Assembly (NCBI GenBank): GCA_963969495.1
Contig: OZ018328.1
Span: forward strand, 126,930,045-126,994,044
Length of the DNA stretch: 64,000 bases
Source of the DNA: Ceratothoa steindachneri
Lineage: Eukaryota; Arthropoda; Malacostraca; Isopoda; Cymothoidae
Reading direction: 5' to 3'
Shown one piece after another: positions 24,880 to 36,860 of the stretch (position 1 is the first letter of the stretch; every line of letters begins with the position of its first letter). The translations under genes were made by a program, and so were the position numbers. The notes below the pieces were generated by a model, which was not told the DNA's origin, searched no databases, and saw only the letters and a list, made by a program, of their open reading frames with translations.

Positions 24880-25450
24880 ATGAGGTGTGGAAACCTTTAT
24901 TTTGTCTTACTACGGCGCAACGACGACCACAGGACCTCACCATTTCCTTGCAAAATTCTGATGTTATTTTATTCTATTCTTGCCCAATTTGGATGCTGGC
25001 CCAGACTTCTACTATGATTCTTCATTAGTTTGATACCTTCTCTTCGAAATATTATTTTACACTCTTTGCAATATTTCATGGCATATTGTCGTGCCTAAAA
25101 TAATGATGGCCGGTACAGATGCTCGGAGTGAATGTTTGACAAGACGTATGCTGTGTAGGTACACATTACCCATACCACGAAGCTGCATCTTTCATCATTG
25201 GCAGACCTTTAAACATATTGAGATTAGGTCTGCCACTTGACGCGCGTGTAACAAAGACTCTGCCATCAGATCCAAATAAATTAAATTTACTGTCATCCCC
25301 CTAAATGAATTCTCTCCAAATCTTCATGTCTCCAAAGAGCATGAGCTTCAGCATATTCGATTCTTGCCTTTTGTTTCTTCTGACTGTTGATTAGTTTGGT
25401 TTTTAAATAAGAGATTTAAATCCAGATGCATTAAGGCAACTAGACACTGT
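24880..25450 (-). pseudogene. Tc1-type transposase relic
   Basis: Reading the minus strand in mixed frames gives, in order, KTKLINSQKKQKARIEYAEAH near 25400-25340, then DSKFNLFGSDGRVF near 25290-25250 (the DESKFNLFGSDG box with the first catalytic Asp region of Tc1). Further on come HDNMP and AKSVK.YFEE near 25090-25040, IQIGQE near 24990, and a C-terminal RRCAVVRQNKGF near 24900-24925. The order and spacing fit the last two thirds of a Tc1 transposase. Stops and shifts are dense. No ends identified. Confidence 0.6.
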
Positions 25451-27577
25451 GAAACGGCTCAGTTATTTGTCCCTATTTCTCATAATTTTTCAAGAAATTC
25501 CTTCTGTAGTCTGGAAGGGATCCATTATGCGGGGTCAACCAAATTTTGCGAGAGATTTATAGATTTTGATTTCATATATATAACTCCTTAACGTGCGAAA
25601 TCATACCCTTGGACCTTCGTACCACTCTTAAAATCACATAGAGAGTTCTCCCATAAGCCTTCAAGTGAGCACTTAATTGACGAAACTCAGGAGTCACTTT
25701 CACCTGTGGTGGCATCTATGAAGAGTAATTAAGACAATAATGGCAGTTGTGAAGTTCTTACCTACTGAGAAAAATGGTTGCAGATGATGCTAATAAAATT
25801 CTAGAATGTCTCTGGAAAATCGTCCTCTTATCTTATACGTCTCAATATTTTATTTTGTTAGTTTATTTAGTATAATTTCTTAAATATACGATTGTGTCAT
25901 ATGAAATCGTATTAAAATGTTTTAATGGAAATTTCATTTACCTATTCGTTATATTTTAAAAATATTTTTTAAAGGAAAATTATTCTCTATTTTGCTCGGT
26001 AGTACGAGTATATATGTAATCGATGGAATGAATGTACGCGAGAACTTTGTCTCAGAACCGAATATAACACATCATTTTGTCACGGGTTCCAGGCAAAGAA
26101 TACTGAGTGGTTTGTGATTGTTATCAGGTGAAATTATAAAACAAAAAGGGTTAAAGTGTCCTATATTTGTATAGCTTTTCTAAAATGCGGAGGATATTAA
26201 GGCATTTGTGAATTTAAAATTGTCAGATCATCTAAGGAAATATCTGCTTAACACTTAATGATGTGGTTTCTTCTAAAAAATATTTCTTTGCTGTGAAATA
26301 TCTCATCTAACTTATTAATAATCCCCATATTGGAACAGTTTTTTGCCTCTAGAGTCAAAACGGATCTTACAATATAGTGTGCCTTAGGACAGCCTGGAAT
26401 TATTATTAAATAAATGACTAAGCTCCTAAGGGCCCTTGGGTGGAACAGTATCTTATATGATAAAGAATGATTTACTTTATAGATACGTGACAAAAAATTT
26501 TTAAAAATTTGATTGATCCAAAAATGTATTTAACAATAAATAAATATAGCTTCTCTTAAGTAATTCCGGCGTTATTGAAGAGTACTTGTCTTTTACTACG
26601 CTTAAGCCTAGGTTTTTGAATTTAAAAATGTGCGAATGAACATTTCTAGGTTGTATACCAACCAGTACATATTGTTGAAAGAAATTTGGTATTTTAGTTC
26701 GCTAAACTAAAAAAAAAGTCTAATCTCTACCCTGTATTAGTAGGTTTTCTGTATAGTGCTGCTGATTTAATGCCATGTTTAGTTTATTTTATTAGCATAT
26801 TTATGTTTAAATGGAATGGCGTTTTAAGTTTCAATTTCCATAGTAATATTTATACGTGGGGAAATGGTGTTTCTAAAATTCAATTTTTCAGCTTGATTAC
26901 ATTGTTTGAAAATTGAGATTGACTATTTACAAAAATACACGTAACAAAAGTTCACAAAAAAGTGGGATTTTAGAAAAGTTTTCCTTTAAGATCTGTCATT
27001 ACAAATTCTCTTGCCAGGAGACCAAATGGTTTCCCCATACTAAATATATTAGTTTGGTGAACTAAAACTATACAAGGTAAGGGAACGTTTAAAATGTTTC
27101 TTAAATAAAGGTCTTTATTTTATTAATAGTAATGTTGTAAAAAGTGATTCATTTTCGAGATTTATTAAAAATATCACTTGAATCAACTTAATAGCAAATC
27201 TTTTCCATCGCGTAATCACTATTTAATATTGGGGACAGCAATTCTCAATAAAATATTTGGAAATTATGTAAGCGGCAAACTATAGGAGACAAATATCCGG
27301 CTTTATTTTGTGTCACCTTTATGTATATTAGAACGACACTACATGTTTGCTTAGCAAACACTAGCAGCAGGAAAATTAGTATAAAGTTAAGAGCTGATAT
27401 TTAATAAAGATTCCGAATTATTAAGAAACTGATTGAGATTGTCTTCTATTTTCAATAGAATTTGTTTCAGCGGCCTATGAATCTTTTCGAATTTCGATAA
27501 GAGTGCCAAAAATGTACTTCTTTTGTTTAAGTAAACATTTATGGGGTCAGTTTTCAAAGAATTTCTTATTTTAAACC
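25451..27577. other. AT-rich region, nothing firm
   Basis: Some minus-strand peptide stretches at 25500-25740 may extend the Tc1 relic but are too weak to call. The remainder has only short frames. Confidence 0.4.
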
Positions 27578-27853
27578 TTCCTGTTTTACATTGATAAGGT
27601 TTTAAGGACCTAAAATCTGGTCCATATTATGTATGGCTCTTTAAATAGATTTATAACTGAACTTTCGAATATTTTACTCCAAATATACTAAAATTTAGGT
27701 TAACAAAAAAAGGATAAAGATAGTTTTACAACCTAAATTTTCATATATTTCGAGCAAAATATTCCAAAGTTAAGTTAAAAATCTATTTAAAGAGCCATAA
27801 TATGGACTAGATTTTAGGACCTTGACTACTTTTTCAATGTAGAACATCAAGAC
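27578..27853. repeat. Palindromic foldback/MITE-like element
   Basis: The arms 27586-27701 and 27730-27843 are imperfect reverse complements over about 115 bp. Shared words include ctacattga, ggacctaaaatct, tccatattat, ggctctttaaatagat and aaatttaggtt. The spacer is about 28 bp. It is non-coding, and the arm divergence is moderate (roughly one mismatch or gap per ten bases by eye), so it is older than the 24-kb hairpin. Confidence 0.8.
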
Positions 27854-29852
27854 TCTGAGTAAGAAAAGTGTGTAAGTCTGAAATCTGACCTAAGTGAAAG
27901 CAATCATCTTTCCAGGTCGAAGTGTTGATAATATACATATACTCATATAATCTGAAAGATTTCTTATAACTTTGTTAGGATCTAAAATATATGAGGAGTT
28001 TATGCCAATGGTGTTCATCTTATGAGTGTGGGCTTGCATGATGTCGCTTAAAAGTTGTGATAGGATTAAAGGTTCGATAGTTTTAAATAATATGCCATCC
28101 TTGAGAGAAAGTTGGTAGGCATCTATTTGCTGCCAAGTATCTCGAACATGTTTTTTTGGGAGTTAATTTAATAATTTCAAAGGTAATCAAGTCTTTATAC
28201 AACTAAGACGTATAAAGTGATGTGTGGAATTGCCATGAGGCTTGGCATTCATATTGTTTCTATATTTAAAACCATATTTTGGCCGAAACTTCACCGGTTT
28301 AATAAAATTGATTTCTTTCCAATTTCCTCCGCCCTGCAAATCTTCTGCGTGATACTCCCTTCGTTGATTCTGTGCCTTAAATTCGATGGAAAAAAGCAAG
28401 TACTCCTCCTTTTTACCCCTCAATTCAACCTTTACATCATTATTCCACAATTCACTGTTTTCCATTTACTTCCTATTGGTGACACAGTTGCATACTAACC
28501 TTTTACTAATAAGTACCACTTACTTAAATTTTTCCTTATTTGCTCTATGTTTACACTTTTTTCCTTTCATTTACTTTATGTATACTCACATACATTTATT
28601 TCGCTTTCTTTCAGATTTAACAGCTTTTCACTCTTAATTATCAGTTTCTTTTCACCTTCTCAACTCTTTCCATCCATGCACCAACCAATTCAATCTTGCA
28701 CAACATAATCATGTGATCAAATAGTCGGATAGTCCCATATTCATACATCTCACAGCTTTTACATCGAATACATCCAACAACATATTCTTCTTTCCCCCAC
28801 GCAGATGGAACATTCTATTAATGTTTCACTTTCTCTCTTACCCACCCGTTGATGTATTTATGTACATACTTTTACTGAGGGGTCATGTTGACATATGTAC
28901 ATCAGTTTAGTTCAGGATAAACTCAACCACATTTATTTCATTTTATTTTTTCGAGGTGTTTTTGAAGATCATCATATCACTTTTGCATCCATTTAATATC
29001 TCTTATAACCACCTACAGATTCCTATTTCCAATTTCCTTCCCCACTCGAGTCAAGTCATTTTGAATTTCACCCTTTCACAAATTTCTTGGTTTCAAGTGG
29101 ATGTTAAGGTCTTTGCTGGTTTGTAATTCTGAAATGTAAGATGGACGCTTCCCGTAACTGGATCAAACTGAAATTATAAGTCAATCAGTAAGCACTTATC
29201 AGACTACATCCCACACACCCTCTCAAATTTAGAGTATATTCTTGTTTACACACTACTATATGTGATTAAATTGTAATACTAACACCATATAACAAAAGAC
29301 AATTTTCTGTTCCTGGCTTGTAATCACTTTTTGATGTTATTTAGGTCCCTAATAAAAAAAAAAATGCAATTAAAGTTATATGCTCCATGTGTTTAAATGA
29401 CTGGTCGATGCACTTTCCTTTATTTTTTTATATTCAGATAAACTCGTTAAAAAACAATTATTTTCAAAATATGATCACTATAGCCTGAATTACCCTACTT
29501 ATTTTATACATATATTTTCATTTAACATGTTTATAATTTATATTTTCAGATCTATAAGATCCATATTTTCAGATTGTATATATTTCAATCATTTAAGATA
29601 GCTTCAAGGGTCTGTAGGTACCACCCTGACTCTTTTCTTTTATATATATGGGGAGTATATAAAGAAGAGAGGCAAAACTATCCTTGGAAAAGTTAGTTGG
29701 GGACCAGGACAAGCCCTGGGCCCCTGACTACTGTTGTTAGCACTGTAAGAAGAAGCTGGAAGGGTGGCTGCGAGGTAAGATAAGGTCCATGAAATTTTCC
29801 TACCCATGGGTCTAGCTAGAGCTAACATACCACTCCACAAATTGCTTTTTTG
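27854..29852. other. AT-rich region without recognisable genes
   Basis: It contains open frames up to about 93 codons (28187-28637, both strands) with no recognised motif. 29640-29852 is somewhat more GC-rich and is the flank into which the I-type LINE seems to have inserted. Confidence 0.45.
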
Positions 29853-29861
29853 CATGGTGGA
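29853..29861. repeat. Candidate 9-bp target-site duplication, 3' side of the LINE
   Basis: catggtgga, directly next to the poly(T) at 29863. An exact match is found at 35575-35583 on the other side of the element. Confidence 0.6.
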
Positions 29862-30235
29862 ATTTTTTTTTTTTAAGAGCTCATCTGGCGAGTGCCTAGG
29901 TGGGCATTAGTTGCCGTATTAAAAAATGGCCTAGTACTAGGCTACTTAAAATAAAATTTGAAAAAAACAAAAACAACCCCCCTAAAAAAAATTGAAAAAG
30001 GAAGCGAGCAGTAAGCAAGCTCCTGCGTCGAGGGGAGGTCTCCCCAGGGCAGGAGCGTGCGACCTATAAGGGAAAAAAACAAAAGCAAAAAAAAAACCAC
30101 CTGGTTAAATAATAGGGAGAATGCCGGCCTCCCCCCAAAAGTCATCAAGTCCACCAGTCATTTCGAGTACAAGAAACAGGAGGTAGCGACCATACCCATC
30201 CTGGTACCGGGACAGGTAACGTGCGCGAAGATCCC

Positions 30236-31020
30236 TCAGACTCGGCATTCGACCAGAATGTGCCAAACGCTCTGGGGGATGACGCAGTCGTCACAATAGT
30301 GCGCAGGCGAGCGCTCCATCAGATAGCGATACGTTACACGAGTGTGTCTGATTCGGAGACGACATAAAGCGACCTGAAGCCGTCGCGGCATTGGGGGATA
30401 GGTCAATGGGAACAGTCGCGGCGCAATGGCACGCAACTTTAAGTTCCCTTCGACCGTCTCCCATCTTCTTTGCCAAGCAGTCAGAAGAACTGCCCGTATT
30501 CCTGCCATGTAGTCGGTGTGAGGAAGAGCAAAACGGTGGTCCGGTCGCAGAGTCCTCGCGGACTCTTTGGCGCCCTCATAGGCGCGCTCATTTCCCACAA
30601 TTCCTACATGTCCAGGAACCCAGGAGAAGATAATCTCAACATCTGCCCAGCGCGCCAAAACCGTGGCGTCACGGATATCGCGAACCAGGGGATGCGGAGA
30701 TTCCAATGCCCCGAGAGCACTCAGGGCGCTTTGTGAGTCGCTATAGATCACAATCCGGTCTCCAAACGGGCACGTTGCGTGATCTTCCTTACCGAGTGGT
30801 GTAATGCCACCAGCTTGGCCGTGAAGACAGACGCAGCGCCTGGCAGAGCCCTGCTGACTTCAAACATAGAGGATACGGTGTGGAAGCCGACCCCCTCTTG
30901 GAACTTGGAGCCATCCGTATACACTGGCACGGTTCCAGAATGACACGAGGAGTGCTCAAAAAAAGGTCGAACGCAATACTTTCGGCGCTGTACAAGCTTT
31001 GGGAGCAGAGGCTATATGAC
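30236..31020 (-). pseudogene. I-type LINE RNase H domain and C-terminal Cys/His region
   Basis: The minus-strand pieces 30930-30748 and 30751-30236 together form an RNase H fold with VYTDGSKF (first Asp), VIYSDSQSALSAL and WVPGHVGIVGNERA. Two catalytic positions appear changed: the TAEL-type Glu reads TAKL near 30809-30826, and the final Asp of NERAD reads NERAY near 30580. Downstream are RLRIRHTRVTY.YLM and CDDCVIPQSVWHILVEC, the usual C-terminal Cys/His segment. A single frameshift near 30750 joins the pieces. RNase H would degrade the RNA strand of the hybrid; this copy should not. Confidence 0.8.
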
Positions 31021-31179
31021 AAATAACCAAATGTGGTACCCTCCAGGGTAGCATCCTGGGTAGAACCAGGTGCGCCACCGACCCGAGAGCTATACCTAGC
31101 TCTTGAAGGAGTTTCCTGACCCTAAACCCAAAAGGCTTAGAGGAAGACTGGCGTCTCTCGGCGGCATAGGCACTGTCGA

Positions 31180-32668
31180 GATCAGCTGCGAATGCAGTGA
31201 GAGCAGTTAGCGACTGAGAGAGGCGCCGGGCTTGCGCGTACAGGCGAGTGATACACTGCACGCGGCGTAGAGCGAGTTATATCTCCACAGCATTGACCAA
31301 CAGGCGCCCAAATGGTGCAAGTTCGGAATGCACCGGTCGCAAGGCGGAAGCCGGTGTAGTGGATCGAGTCCAGCTTCCGCAATAAACCTTCGGCTTCGGA
31401 TGCATAAAACTCGCAGCACCCGTAGTCGAGGTTCGACCGAACAAAGGATCGATAAAAAAGAAGGGCAGTAGCCGTATCAGCGCCCCAAGCACTGAACGTT
31501 ACGGAACAGAGAATATCCATGGCGCGGGTACAAGAGACCCTAGTGCTGCGAATATGAGCCTCCCAGGTGAGGCGTCGGTCGAATACAAGACAAAGGAAAC
31601 GGTGAGATTCAACCACATCCAGGCGCACCCCATTAAGAGACAAATTTGAGTCGGGGTGGAGCTGTGGATGGCGGCAGAAGTGCACCACCTTAGTCTTGGC
31701 CAAAGAAAACCGAAACCTGTGCGCTTCGGCATAGCGAGAGACGCGGTTCAATGCCTGTTGGAGTCGACGCTCCAAGGTTGGCATCTATGCCGCGCCAAAA
31801 GAGATCGAATGATCCTCCACGTAGAGCGTACCGAGAACATTATCCGGCACCACCGAGGTGATTACGTTGATGCTCAGGGCAAAGAGTGTGACACTGAGGA
31901 CACTTCCCTGCGGGAGACTCTTCTCCTGCTCCTTTGGGCCGGAGAAGGCTCCCCCTTCCCTTATGCGGAATCCACGATCTCGCAAAAATTCAGATATAAA
32001 GATTGGAAGGCGTCCCTTTGCCCCCATCGTGTGGAGAGTCTTCATGATACCGTATCGCCATGCGGTATAATAGGCCTTTTGCAGATCGTAAAACACATTG
32101 GCGTAGTGCTGTCTACGAAGGAAGGCCTCGCAACGGCATTTTCCAGTCAAAGCAGAGCATCCGACGTGGAAAGGAACTTGCGGAAGCCGCACTGTGCAGA
32201 AGACAGATGGCTTTCGCTTTCCAGGAAAAAGGTTAATCTAACATATACCAATTTCTCCATCAACTTGAACACGCGAGAAGTTAGAGAAATTGGTCGGAAA
32301 CTGGCCGGAGTAAAGTGATATCTCCCCGGTTTGCGAAAGGCAAGCACAGTAGCGATTCGCCAAGAATCTGGGAGGAGACCCTCTACCTAGATCCTTTTGA
32401 ATAAATTTAACAGAAAGGCCATGATTCGCTCACCCAGGTGTCGAAGCATGGCGTACGGGACATCGTCCGGACCATGGGCGGTGTCCGCGCACGAATCAAG
32501 AGTGGACCGCAACTCACTCACAGTAAACCTATCGTTGAAGGGTTCTCCGTCTCTGAAGGAAAGGTCCAGCCGGCGGCCTTCCGCGACATCACGACGTGCA
32601 TTGAATGCTATAAGAGCAGCATCCCGGCTAGAGAATGCGGAAAAAGCGGGCGCGAAGGATTCCGCCAC
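31180..32668 (-). pseudogene. I-type LINE reverse transcriptase domain (YVED, inactive)
   Basis: Three broken minus-strand pieces form the RT. 32668-32147 carries SELRSTLDSCADTAHGPDD, LAFRKPGRYHFTPASFRPISL, FKLMEKLVYVRL and QCGFRKFLSTSDAL. 32192-31785 carries FYDLQKAYYTAWRYGI, LPQGSVLSVTLF and the catalytic box at 31812-31823. 31784-31182 carries the thumb region with FSLAKTKVVHF and LCLVFDRRLTWEAHI. The family normally reads KAYDTTW and YVDD. Here they are KAYYTAW and YVED, so two of the three catalytic aspartates are replaced. A stop follows the box at 31785. Inactive. Confidence 0.85.
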
Positions 32669-32678
32669 GGACGCGGGG

Positions 32679-33620
32679 TCAGAGATTGCGGTCCCATTCT
32701 CCTGGAGAGCGGGATGGGGGTCCTGCGAGAAGTTGCCCTGAATCCTTTTGACCCACTTCGAAACCTCTGCTAGGAATAGACGTTCTAGGAATAGTAGTCA
32801 GGCCCGCGACGATGAGGTTGCCGGAGAAGAACTCAACGGCCTTATCTCTCGACCTAAACTCCTGTACTAAGATAGAGAACTCAATCATTTCCTTAAATGC
32901 AGGCCACGGCGCCCGCGCCAAGCACCACTGAGGTGGGCTCTCAGGCGGAAGTTGCCCTGAAAATGACATTTGAATGGGAAAGTGATCACTAGCATAGAGG
33001 TCATCGACCACCTCCCAATCAAAATCAGGCTCTGTATCTAAGGAGCAAAAAGATAGTTCAAGGCAAGAAAATAAAGCGGTTCTCGGGCAGCGATGCGTAA
33101 ACTCATCCACAGTTAGGAAACCCATCTCAAGCTCTTCGATCAGATCGGCAAGGACTTGTCCCCTGAGATTTATCAAGTAATCTTCACAGAGAGGATGCCT
33201 GCCATTCAGATCTCCAAGCAAGAGAAAGGACCTCGGCAACCGTACCACGAAGCGGTGGAAGTCCCCCGCGTAGAAGTCAGCTTACGGTGGAATGTACACA
33301 GAAATGATAGTATACCTCCTATAAAGGTGAAGCTGCACAGTCACTGCCTGAAAGGAGGTATCTAAAGCGAAAAAGGACGGGGACATCATGCCGGGTGTAA
33401 ACCGCGCATTCCCCAGCCCGACCATCCCGCGGTGATCAGGTCGCAAGACCCTTATACTACTGGAGGGCGGGCAGGGGGCACGCGCTTAGCATGGTCTCCT
33501 GCAGAAAAATAGCTAACGGGGAACAGGACGAGAGGAGCCTCCGTAGCTCCTCTCAGTTGGCCAGGCGTCCACTGCAATTCCATTGAAGGAATATGCCCTC
33601 CAAGCTTAGCTCGGAGAAGA
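32679..33620 (-). pseudogene. I-type LINE endonuclease domain
   Basis: The N-terminus (LQWNCSGRLANREELRRLL) is read near 33600-33540 in one frame, followed by AIFLQET near 33515. The open piece 33248-32679 then carries FLLLGDLNGRHPL (the GDFN-type catalytic motif) and LYASDHFPI (the SDH catalytic His motif). A frameshift or deletion separates the two halves around 33250-33480. This domain nicks target DNA for target-primed reverse transcription. The catalytic Asp/Asn and SDH residues are still readable, but the ORF is broken. Confidence 0.75.
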
Positions 33621-33773
33621 CACAGGGGCCCTCTTCGAACAGAAGACCCTCAAGGGAATGGCCATACGCATTACGGAGGCAGAACCCTGGGCGCTGTTAG
33701 CCGGAGAAAGCGCTGAAGGCGCTGTCGCCTTCAAGGACTTATTGGGGGAGGTTGGGCTCTCTATGCGAGTCTT

Positions 33774-35577
33774 TTACTTCCTCCGCTCGTAAACCTTAGG
33801 AGGGCGTTGCGGCTTTGGAGGCAGGAGGCCCTCTTTTCGAGGAACCACCTTCTGCGAGCCACTCAGCCCACCACTAGGCGTGGGCGAAGGAGCCGAAGCT
33901 CCTTTGTTGCTGTCCTCCTTTCGGGGGACAGCTTTAGGAACCCCGGAAGATTGCCTGGCGACCAAATTGAGTGGTGTAGCCTCCTGTGAGCCTAACGACT
34001 CTGTTGAGGCGCGTGGCCGTTTTGCCTTACGGGAAACGGTCACGCTGTGGGAAGGAGGCGGGAGCCCTGGTTTTAGCCGGGGCTGAGTTTGAGCCCTTTT
34101 TGCAGCCAGCTTTCCTAGGGGAGCGCCCAGGTTAAGTAGAACCCGCAGAAGGGCTTCGAATGGGCGTGGAAACAACCATGATCGTTGGCCTGGATGGGCC
34201 AAGAGCAGTGGGTGCCTTTCTAACTATTTAGGCATAAGACATCCAATGCAGAGCCGAGCGTGCCAGGACCAAGTCTTTAGCCTCGCGGAATGAGAGTCGA
34301 TCCTTCACCTGAACGGCCAGGATTTATTTCTCAAGGAGATTTACACCACACTTATCGTGTGCGTCCTTGGAGCGATTTACACAGAATTCGGGTGACCTCG
34401 ACTTTGAACGTCTATAAGAATGATTAGTATGGCCGAAGCGGTGACAGTAATAGCACAGCCCTGGCAGTGGCACGAATGCCTTAACGCAGTAGCGGTACCA
34501 GCCGGCACGAACCGACTCAGGGAGCTTGTCACAGTCGGACGTGACGAAGAGTGTAGGGCTGGGTCTCGAGACCCCTCCCTGTTTTCTCATAACACGTTCG
34601 ACCTTGACCGCCGCATCGTTGGCCAGCTCTAAGGTGATGTCCTCTATGGAGTACTCAACGAATTTCTTCGCATAAACTACTCCTTTCACAAAGTTCATAG
34701 TAGAGTGACGCGTCACACTCACCGAGGTGCCATGAAGTGTCTGAAGAGCACTTACCTTGGCCGTCTTGGCTGGATTTGCCTCATTCGCCAGAAGGCTCCC
34801 GTCCGAGAAACGGGTCACCTTCGGCTTTCTACCCATTGCACTAGCTAATCCTCTCCTCTGATGGATCATGTTTTCCTTGGCCAACATGCTGCCATCAGTG
34901 GAACTAATAACTAGGAAGCGTTTAAAGCCAGTGGGCTCGAAAACGCCAGGTAGCCTCTGAATGAGGGGCCCTGATGTAATCGAGGCTCCGCCCTGCGCTC
35001 TTTTCGTCTTAGTCATAGTCGGGGGCTCCGGCATAGGGGGGGCAGAAAGGGCCGGATGTGGTGATCTTGGCTTGGTCGCCTACCAAAGTGGCAGCAGACC
35101 CATCCGTCCCCGCAGCCACCGCGCTTGAAGAGGAGCCCCGAGTCTTTTTAGTCTTTTTCTTTTGAAGAGAGGAGGGCTGGGACTGAACTCGCTTCTCCCC
35201 TACGCCGGCAGAAGCCCATAGGCTAGATGGACCTGCCTTAGCCAGGTCCTTGTCCGAGATGGAGAAGGTTTTGTTGGTCGCAGGGGCACCGGTTGGAGGA
35301 GATCCCCCCCTCTCTTTGTACCGCCTCGGAGACCTCATTCCTTTGAGATAGGGGCAGATTCAGGTTCGGTGTTTGGCGCCGAGCCCTGATTCCACCCCAT
35401 GGAAAGCCCTACCGTCTGAGGCTGGGTTGCCTCAATGACCATGTCTATCACAGGAGGGCCCTCCAGGCTGCCATCGCCTCCCAGGACATCGCAGGTCCCA
35501 CTGGCAGCGTCACCAGTCATGTGTGGGGAGCACGGCGGCCAAGATGGCAAATCGCCGCGCCTCTTACGGGGTTCCAT
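33774..35577 (-). pseudogene. I-type LINE ORF1 (gag-like, zinc knuckle)
   Basis: ORF1 proteins of this group bind the element RNA. The frame opens at ATG 35577 (MEPRKRRGDLPSW). It continues through frame changes into 35338-35009 (basic and Ser-rich, with SSLQKKKTKKTRG) and 35034-34324. That last piece holds a central domain (GVFEPTGFKRFLVIS, SVTRHSTMNFVKGVVYAKKF, EDITLEL) and a zinc knuckle region, CYYCHRFGHTNHSYRRSK followed by FCVNRSKDAHDKC. A Pro/Lys-rich tail occupies 34202-33774. The four pieces overlap or abut, so I read them as one broken ORF. The upstream in-frame Met at 35592 lies in the flank and is not the start. Confidence 0.75.
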
Positions 35578-35583
35578 GGTGGA
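35575..35583. repeat. Candidate 9-bp target-site duplication, 5' side of the LINE
   Basis: catggtgga, exact match to 29853-29861. The first three plus-strand bases (cat, 35575-35577) are also the reverse complement of the presumed ORF1 ATG, so the true element edge may be ambiguous by a few bases. Confidence 0.55.
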
Positions 35584-36860
35584 TGTTAGCAAGCGGCGGA
35601 CAGGAAAGAATGCTGCTGCTGTGAATTCCCCAGATCTTTCATCATCAATTGCTCAAATTCCTCACTGTTCCAAATATCCCGCGCCAGTACCACCTGCTCC
35701 AGCTTAAGTCCAAGAGAAGTCGTCTGATGAAAAGGAAGAGATTGATGTTGATGACTTGGATTACCTGCCCCAGGTACCAGAGAAAGTTCTTCCCTTCCCA
35801 AATCAAAAAGAATTAAATGACTTGGTGAGGGTTATGGGTCGGCCCAAGTCAAATGCAGAGCTATTCATCTCAAGGATAAAGCAGTGGAACGTAGTCAAGG
35901 AGGAGGTGGGGGTGACAAGTCAGAGAAGTCAGCACGAGCCTTTCTCAGGCTTTTACACTCTCAAATGTGGCCTCTGCTCCTGCCATAGTGTGCCTGGACT
36001 GTTTGACGTTATTGTCATGCTGCTGGTGCCCAAGGAGTGGCGGCTTTTCATAGACAGCTCTACCACAATTTTGAAGGTTGGCTTCCCCCACAATGGAAAC
36101 AAATTCTAGTTGCTGCCTCTAGCCCATTCAGTCAGCCTGAAGCAGGAATACTACAGTATAAAGGTCCTCCTGGAAGATCTGCATTCAGAGACTTCAAGAT
36201 AGTGGCTTTCCTGCTTGGTCTCCAGGGAGGTTTTATCAAATTCCAATGCTTCCTAACTGGGATCCAGGCCATCATTTTGGAGCCACTGGTCGACCTCAGG
36301 ATTCTGCTCATGCAGCCACTCTATATTAAACTGGGGTTGATCAAGCAGTTTGTGAAAGCTCTTAACCAGGAATCAGCCGCTTTTAAAAACCTTCTTGAAA
36401 TCTTCCCTAAGTTATCTGAGGCCAAAATTAAAGGTGACCTTTTTTTTAGACCTCAGATAAAGAAGGTGCTAGAGTCTACCGAGTTCTGCAATAAGTTGAG
36501 TTGGATTGAGAGAACAGCATGGAACTGTTTCATAACAGTTGTCAAGGGCTTCCTGGGCAACCACAGGGCTGAAAACTACCAGCAGCTGGTGCAGGATCTG
36601 ATAAAGGCTTTTGGCGCCATGGGATGCAGAATGTCCCTTAAACTTCATATGCTGGACGCTCACCTGGAAAAATTCAAGGGCAATATGGGTACCTACTCAG
36701 AAGAACAAGGAGAGCAATTCCACCAAGATGTGAAGGAGATATAGCAGAGGTACCAGGGCCAGAACAATGAGAAAATGATCGGGGACTAAATGTATCTGGG
36801 GGCTGGTGCGGGAGTGCCACCTGGACTACAAGCGCAAATCCAGAAAATCCACTCAGTTCT
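35576..36860 (+). pseudogene. Broken transposon-associated gene (FHQD / RYQG family)
   Basis: Plus-strand pieces run as one protein. 35576-35704 reads MVDVSKRRTGKNAAAV to a stop. EEIDVDDLDYLPQVPEK with LPFPNQKELNDLVRVMGRPKSNAELF follows at about 35726-35870, and the frame ends at 36107-36109. The long open frame 36037-36744 (235 codons) covers FYDHF-like LYHNFEGWLPPQW, FRDFKIVAFLLGLQGG, QPLYIKLGLIKQFVKAL, FPKLSEAKIKGDLFFRPQI, LGNHRAENYQQLVQ, GCRMSLKLHMLDAHL and GEQFHQDVKEI, before TAG 36742-36744. RYQGQNNEKMIGDY continues after it. I recognise this set as a multicopy gene family in invertebrate genomes, probably carried by a DNA transposon, but cannot name the superfamily. Its 5' part appears separated by the LINE inserted at 35583. 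Confidence 0.65.

Larger units (their letters stand above)
29853..35583 (-). mobile_element. I-type non-LTR retrotransposon with RNase H domain
   Basis: A nearly full-length LINE on the minus strand: ORF1 (gag-like, zinc knuckle), endonuclease, reverse transcriptase and RNase H, then a 3' region ending in poly(A), seen as poly(T) on the plus strand at 29863-29874. The 9-mer catggtgga occurs at 29853-29861 and again at 35575-35583, exactly flanking the element, and is a credible target-site duplication. RNase H downstream of RT and a CCHC ORF1 fit the I group. The element is distinctly GC-richer than its AT-rich surroundings. All ORFs are frameshifted. Confidence 0.85.

Noticed and set aside
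28187..28637. Overlapping 83-93-codon ORFs on both strands
   Set aside because: Opposing frames of equal length and no motif; likely chance.
33774..35592. Possible host nucleic-acid-binding protein with a Cys/His motif
   Set aside because: Same strand, order and spacing as ORF1 of the I-type LINE, and bounded by its target duplication.
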